Source of the DNA: Victivallales bacterium
Lineage (GTDB): Bacteria > Verrucomicrobiota > Lentisphaeria > Oligosphaerales > Lenti-02
Assembly (NCBI GenBank): GCA_018648945.1
Contig: JABGQJ010000335.1
Coordinates: 1 to 8,156, forward strand
Reading direction: 5' to 3'
DNA length: 8,156 nucleotides
The position numbers and the translations under genes are program-made. Of the stretch, positions 7,101 through 8,156 are shown one piece after another. The first letter of the stretch is position 1. Every line of letters begins with the position of its first letter. A model generated the notes under the pieces. The model saw only the letters and a program-made list of their open reading frames with translations, did no database searches and had not been told where the DNA came from.

Positions 7101-7208
7101 GGCTGGCTGGATCTCCGCTGGCTGCATTCAGATCCACTGTTCCCGGGCCTCGAGCCCATCACACCGCCTGTCCATGCCCCCGCGTCGCTGTGCCGCGCCG
7201 CCGCCTGA
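1173..7208 (+). CDS. Giant exported protein (2011 aa) with a C-terminal atypical kinase-like domain
   Basis: I do not recognise the whole protein. Visible from the N-terminus: a signal peptide (basic FRR, leucine run, likely cleavage after VPA, residue 24); a beta-rich region to about 440, interrupted by a charged Lys/Glu stretch (119-153); an acidic run (455-476); long helical, coiled-coil-like regions (about 648-680, 723-760, 795-920); a tryptophan cluster (941-953); two hydrophobic stretches (1201-1218, 1231-1249); a Gly/Thr/Pro linker (1326-1379); short TPR-like helices (around 1436-1460 and 1541-1600); a kinase-like core (about 1656-1800); and a conserved tail to 2011. The core has K1675 in VFKP, E1694, RYVPG (1739-1743), the D-G-H-L-G-N loop (1775-1780) and D1793 in DIDTG, a layout shared by PI3/PI4 kinases and HipA. 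Families of that fold phosphorylate lipids or proteins; the substrate here is unknown. The signal peptide implies action in the periplasm or outside. It lies 15 bases upstream of the TPR gene, probably in one operon. The catalytic assignment is moderately sure; the function of residues 25-1650 is unknown. Confidence 0.85.
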   Translation: MTGFRRIPLGLILLLLLPSTGVPAQGGEAFLTTAWWKRMEFYQRGKDHQVLVPTEQQIQFAWSDQPFAVHIPFHMRLQDVDGHQYTPRYILKYYVSGFGPYEEVDTVDKFKEKWYKKQDAEEKARPKTEEERQAERERNDPPAEVKPKKEPRKAHFRLGSSSIGMYRLDGQSLSRTEDYPLRWYESAESWRNTYSVENIDDASEWRREQLKEGKWPHTLKRGIGLSPASPGKAAFFLTFDPRKRLDGVHMWDYVGEKAEGIFHYQVEEEFRDPETDAWKQKVIAEGELEITVRQNGFQVQRIETGRRGWWGRVSGDNKPDETTEFLEGEPKAVGSSITFESTLRRARGTEKLADKRLNFSYKGPAQDTSTMQAKIRVPSRMYDHVRPIFLNQQFLTTYDKMAGRWDRSDLEWIKIYTYRYDREEIDRQLDRMAVLYGKNDPTSEDDDQGRQTARDQDEDDGDDEDEDDDDDEEDPDAALAAATDVLFTPVPGLEPEEHAKRLQEAKKRAHAADYKDAIAQPVEIQNHPDHRNIKGNWTWEDNWAAPPRLHGSSLDRMFEERQYKGVLAFSWTASHPAPTHRLFRVVYHCDRYPAWADQYADVYVARLSDLADNRAGGPGPAAGSSMASQIDPGIQDWYDEHYTLVDDARSTITAAMASLGRLGKQRDRLRARETKLLELMMGGFRFERDEQAGDLVESAWQWYRDGWQESDYLNGESSIRTDNMESLSNAVLGKLRKDRAELGVLVGKIEKMQKAVIDAMGPEVDKVIAHYPAAIAKGSWHRKKRLETDRTFWTDQKQTLLAELYDAAGWYEQAAKHIDLKVFKGDEARSAMALMRAKLAGNIAEKHHWKARLLQATNQPEAVKKQMAEVTKRQVEALEALREVASIQPGNEGIKRQVIGLELKLLGMVAAKLENEKRLSFGAFAAYMKDRGFEMDQEDTWWNTLKEWKGLWWGTGPVSYASAFTGRVDMLGQTATIVNKEVAQYHVGLMVIKRLRQKGMPLKDMVEIEPDTLGKWLHLETSVHVRLPGDKVAGLAADVRAVFRDVPEVKALAEPGNEGEFAVHYGFGLYEPLFTAANIENFSDFFNLWNVSSTVWPCAVTKIGGRWQTVGAWRSVTHRMGTLTYSTGARFGYTAEAITAQDSLITGLRLKELAKGIEKLPGGTAILEDIARDAAILNKMGTSGGRAMRAAGTVRYGANQVGRVFAFMVVYAGLPEVVDENVLKHLPFNEYTSPAFAFFIHALAELSVLEEGYELLAGMNTRISRIMPHVLKGEKLAKRIKATYSKRYRMMDDLERAIDEMEQASKGLSKAKTFDVGQNVHPSDVNRPGGGTPRTGGDGTPVVGTGGNTPGGGTARPGGGGTAAAGTGGNRPSDGGTPRIDRDAIEKEARNAKLKENNDRLTEMAGALGPGSSGGVIGLELGTIPAEAMRRAVSLARNGQYKAARKALRVARRTQKRLDGMADSLLDSISTIKKNANRMSRPRSPAGTTTASGPFKTPGELKPAGDFDPSSFIGSQKRLPGPDDVFSYRPKKYWDDPSGAATQRGDEALHASGEIDSGKIDKALDQYRKALDEARAQQWSDVREGAAVEAFLEHRINQVRAMQESGLVLKSRRQTEQALDVTRAIEQDEVNSVVERVRTDLKDTVKELGDFTNPESMNPVFLIKDADGTPAYVFKPCKDSPSACRTAEDDVTGEAFGSALINESGMGRAAAVHPVALDVGPFKHGDVDYSGVQYGVIVRYVPGKPLKDLPLDVVMALRKEWAEHITIRYILGDYDGHLGNCILGDDGIFYDIDTGLAATGRAVGVATLGDQAEVVRQVAEELPERFKSRANYAWIEQMNSLVGTENMLDTVNKFRSFLAKDTGGNFKKLLRKKYRRPKKGIRGRKDPPVTGDWIRDADNRVVHHADGDGEWILGDGKKIKHMKDPNARIYRDAKGHVEWREPSDAEIEDLYKMYQERVDEVEKVITKPDSKFSDETGWLDLRWLHSDPLFPGLEPITPPVHAPASLCRAAA
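2535..2600 (+). repeat. Acidic low-complexity run inside the large protein
   Basis: Residues 455-476 contain 19 Asp or Glu residues out of 22, encoded by GAT/GAC/GAG/GAA triplets that form a near-repetitive DNA tract. It separates the N-terminal beta-rich region from the helical middle. Such runs may bind cations or basic partners, or act as flexible linkers; no specific role can be read from the sequence. Confidence 0.8.
5148..5309 (+). repeat. Gly/Thr/Pro-rich linker with degenerate repeats
   Basis: Residues 1326-1379 are almost only Gly, Thr, Pro, Ala, Asn and Arg. The unit GTGGNTPGGGT recurs as GTGGNRPSDGGT, with further GGGTP and GGGTA variants. It looks like an extended flexible tether joining the large helical N-terminal part to the C-terminal TPR-like and kinase-like part. 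Confidence 0.8.
6138..6573 (+). other. Atypical kinase-like core domain within the large protein
   Basis: Ordered motifs match the PI3/PI4-kinase, HipA and Fam20 side of the kinase superfamily. A beta strand with IKDADG is followed by AYVFKP, whose lysine K1675 would bind ATP phosphates. GEAF gives a candidate helix-C glutamate, E1694. GVIVRYVPGKPL would be the hinge strand. GDYDGHLGNC supplies the catalytic Asp (D1775, with D1773 nearby), H1777 and the metal-binding Asn N1780. FYDIDTG supplies the second metal-binding Asp, D1793. The HRD and DFG motifs of Hanks-type kinases are absent. The motif order and spacing are seen directly; the family placement is by analogy and no profile search was run. 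Confidence 0.65.
6849..6998 (+). repeat. 18-residue Asp-rich tandem repeat in the tail of the large protein
   Basis: This is the equivalent of the repeat at 404-553: WIRDADNRVVHHADGDGE (6849-6902), WILGDGKKIKHMKDPNAR (6903-6956) and a partial IYRDAKGHVEWREP (6957-6998). The first unit is identical to the upstream paralogue. The second has lost its DxDG loop and become lysine-rich, and the third has Lys in place of the second Asp. Confidence 0.65.
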
Positions 7209-7210
7209 CC

Positions 7211-7215
7211 GGAGA
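7211..7215 (+). promoter_or_regulatory. Ribosome binding site of the pseudopilin/TPR gene
   Basis: GGAGA lies eight bases before ATG at 7224 and three bases after the stop codon of the large gene. The tight spacing fits co-transcription and possibly translational coupling. The same site is preserved after the upstream paralogue at 763-767. Confidence 0.7.
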
Positions 7216-7223
7216 CCATCAAG

Positions 7224-8156
7224 ATGCGTAACGCAGTGATCCTGTCCGTTCTGCTTCTGGCGATCCTGTCACCGAGAGCGGTGGCTCAAGCTGACGCCCA
7301 GGCCAACCACGAGCAGCAATGTCGCGCGAGTTTGCAGACACTCGGCGAGGCCGCCCGCCTCTACCTGATACTGCACCGCGGGAAACTGCCCCAGAGGATG
7401 AGTGAGCTCTATACCGAGGGACTCGTCACCGAGCTGTCCGGGTTTGTCTGCCCAGCGTCTGGCAAGACGATCCTCTCGGCGGATCAGATTGACGAGCAGA
7501 CAGACTACGAGGTCACTGCCAAGCTCGCCAAGCCCCCGATGCGTCTGTTTCACGAGAAGTACGGCTATCACGACGGCAAGGCACTTGCCTTCTACTCCAA
7601 CCGCACGTTCAAGCTCACCCCTGCGCCTCAGCCGCCCAAGCCGCCTGAACCCGTGGAGCCGACCACGCCAGCCGGGACCGAAACCGTCGCCGCATCGGGT
7701 GACGGCGTCGAGCGACCCGACCCACCAGCCGGCACGTCCCCGGCAACAGCGCGGCGAGATCGCGTGCCTGCGCTGCCGCCCGTGTCCGCTGTTCCCGACA
7801 TCCCGGATATCGACGCCCCTCCGGAACTCCCGCGTCCTGCCGGGCCTTCGCCAGGACGTGTCGCTGCCGTTCGGACGCCTCCGACCGGTGTCGGGACCCC
7901 GCCGACGGGTGTCGGGACGCCTCCGCCCGTGCAACCTGCCACCACTGCCGATCAGGGCCGCGCTGATCAGTTGAGGAAGCGTGGCGATGAGCTCTGGAAA
8001 ACAGGTCAGTTCGCCGAGGCAGCCCAGTCCTACCGTGAGGCGATCAGGCTGGCCCCCAGCGATGCGGCAGCCCACAATGGACTGGGTGCCACGTTGGGCA
8101 GGCAGCAGGATTGGGCCGGGGCCGAGACCGCATTCCGTACCGCCAACAGGCTTGCG
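7224..8156 (+). CDS. Exported protein with pseudopilin-like domain, proline-rich linker and TPR repeats (3' end outside window)
   Basis: The frame is open for 311 codons from ATG 7224 to the window edge with no stop. A signal peptide with a leucine-rich core ends in AVA at residues 19-21. Residues 33-131 follow the pattern of the globular part of planctomycete pseudopilin-type proteins: C-R-x-S-L-x-x-L-G at 33-41, Y47, GKLP at 53-56, F-V-C-P at 74-77, and near the end H116-D-G then AFYSN. The usual N-terminal prepilin helix is missing, so this looks like a soluble exported derivative. Residues about 133-242 are a Pro/Thr/Ala-rich linker. From 243 two TPR units follow (WKTGQFAEAAQSYREAIRLAP, with a second unit starting near 281), which usually bind other proteins. 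A gap of 15 bases to the kinase-like gene suggests one operon and a related job. The partner and role are unknown. Confidence 0.85.
   Translation, partial: MRNAVILSVLLLAILSPRAVAQADAQANHEQQCRASLQTLGEAARLYLILHRGKLPQRMSELYTEGLVTELSGFVCPASGKTILSADQIDEQTDYEVTAKLAKPPMRLFHEKYGYHDGKALAFYSNRTFKLTPAPQPPKPPEPVEPTTPAGTETVAASGDGVERPDPPAGTSPATARRDRVPALPPVSAVPDIPDIDAPPELPRPAGPSPGRVAAVRTPPTGVGTPPTGVGTPPPVQPATTADQGRADQLRKRGDELWKTGQFAEAAQSYREAIRLAPSDAAAHNGLGATLGRQQDWAGAETAFRTANRLA
7875..7931 (+). repeat. 21-base tandem repeat encoding TPPTGVG in the proline-rich linker
   Basis: Two full units of seven codons (7875-7895 and 7896-7916) and a partial third (7917-7931) encode TPPTGVG, TPPTGVG and TPPPV. Third-position differences between units show the repeat is not brand new. 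It extends a disordered linker between the pseudopilin-like and TPR domains. Confidence 0.75.

Larger units (their letters stand above)
6459..7234 (+). repeat. Downstream copy of a large direct repeat (upstream copy at 2-786)
   Basis: This stretch aligns with the window start over its whole length. The offset is 6457 bases at the left end and 6448 at the right, because of a 12-base insertion in the upstream copy and an extra alanine codon in this one. Identity is patchy: 53 bases are identical at 401-453 and 6846-6898, while neighbouring patches are clearly diverged. The upstream copy enters from outside the window, so the left end of the repeat is unknown. The right end falls in the fourth to fifth codon of the following gene. 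Confidence 0.85.

Noticed and set aside
5562..7127. Minus-strand open frame of 521 codons opposite the kinase-like core
   Set aside because: It mirrors the codons of the real gene. A matching antisense frame opposite the upstream copy (257-730) exists only because the coding strand is duplicated.

Overview
The window comes from a high-GC bacterial genome. It holds three genes on the + strand and no tRNA, rRNA, CRISPR array or insertion sequence that I can see. The best guess for the organism is a planctomycete or a relative. The reasons are very large exported proteins of unfamiliar architecture and a downstream gene whose N-terminal half carries the cysteine, LG..Y and GK.P pattern of planctomycete pseudopilin-type (DUF1559, H-X9-DG) domains. 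This placement is inference, because no phylogenetic marker is present.

Layout: (1) 2-760 is the 3' end of a large gene whose start lies upstream of the window. (2) 761-787 preserves the ribosome binding site and first codons of a lost downstream gene, and 788-1172 is non-coding. (3) 1173-7208 is a 2011-residue exported protein. Its C-terminal ~250 residues are a close paralogue of the protein in region 1, so the window spans two tandem copies offset by about 6.45 kb. (4) After a gap of only 15 bases, 7224 to the window end is the 5' part of an exported protein with a pseudopilin-like domain, a proline-rich linker and TPR repeats.

The most informative part of the large protein is a kinase-like core near its C-terminus. 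It has a VFKP lysine (K1675), a possible partner glutamate (E1694), an RYVPG hinge-like strand, a D-G-H-L-G-N catalytic loop (D1775, H1777, N1780) and a D-I-D-T-G metal-site motif (D1793). This arrangement resembles the atypical kinase superfamily (PI3/PI4-kinase, HipA, Fam20), not Hanks-type Ser/Thr kinases. With a clear signal peptide on the same protein, the reading is an exported atypical kinase fused to about 1650 residues of helical, acidic and glycine-rich sequence. The kinase core is followed by a conserved tail with a basic patch and an 18-residue Asp-rich tandem repeat.

The exported kinase-like protein and the exported pseudopilin/TPR protein are probably co-transcribed. The same stop, ribosome binding site and start arrangement follows the upstream copy, but there the second gene is lost after about four codons. 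This suggests an ancestral two-gene unit that was duplicated, with one second gene then deleted. What the kinase phosphorylates, if it is active, cannot be told from sequence.
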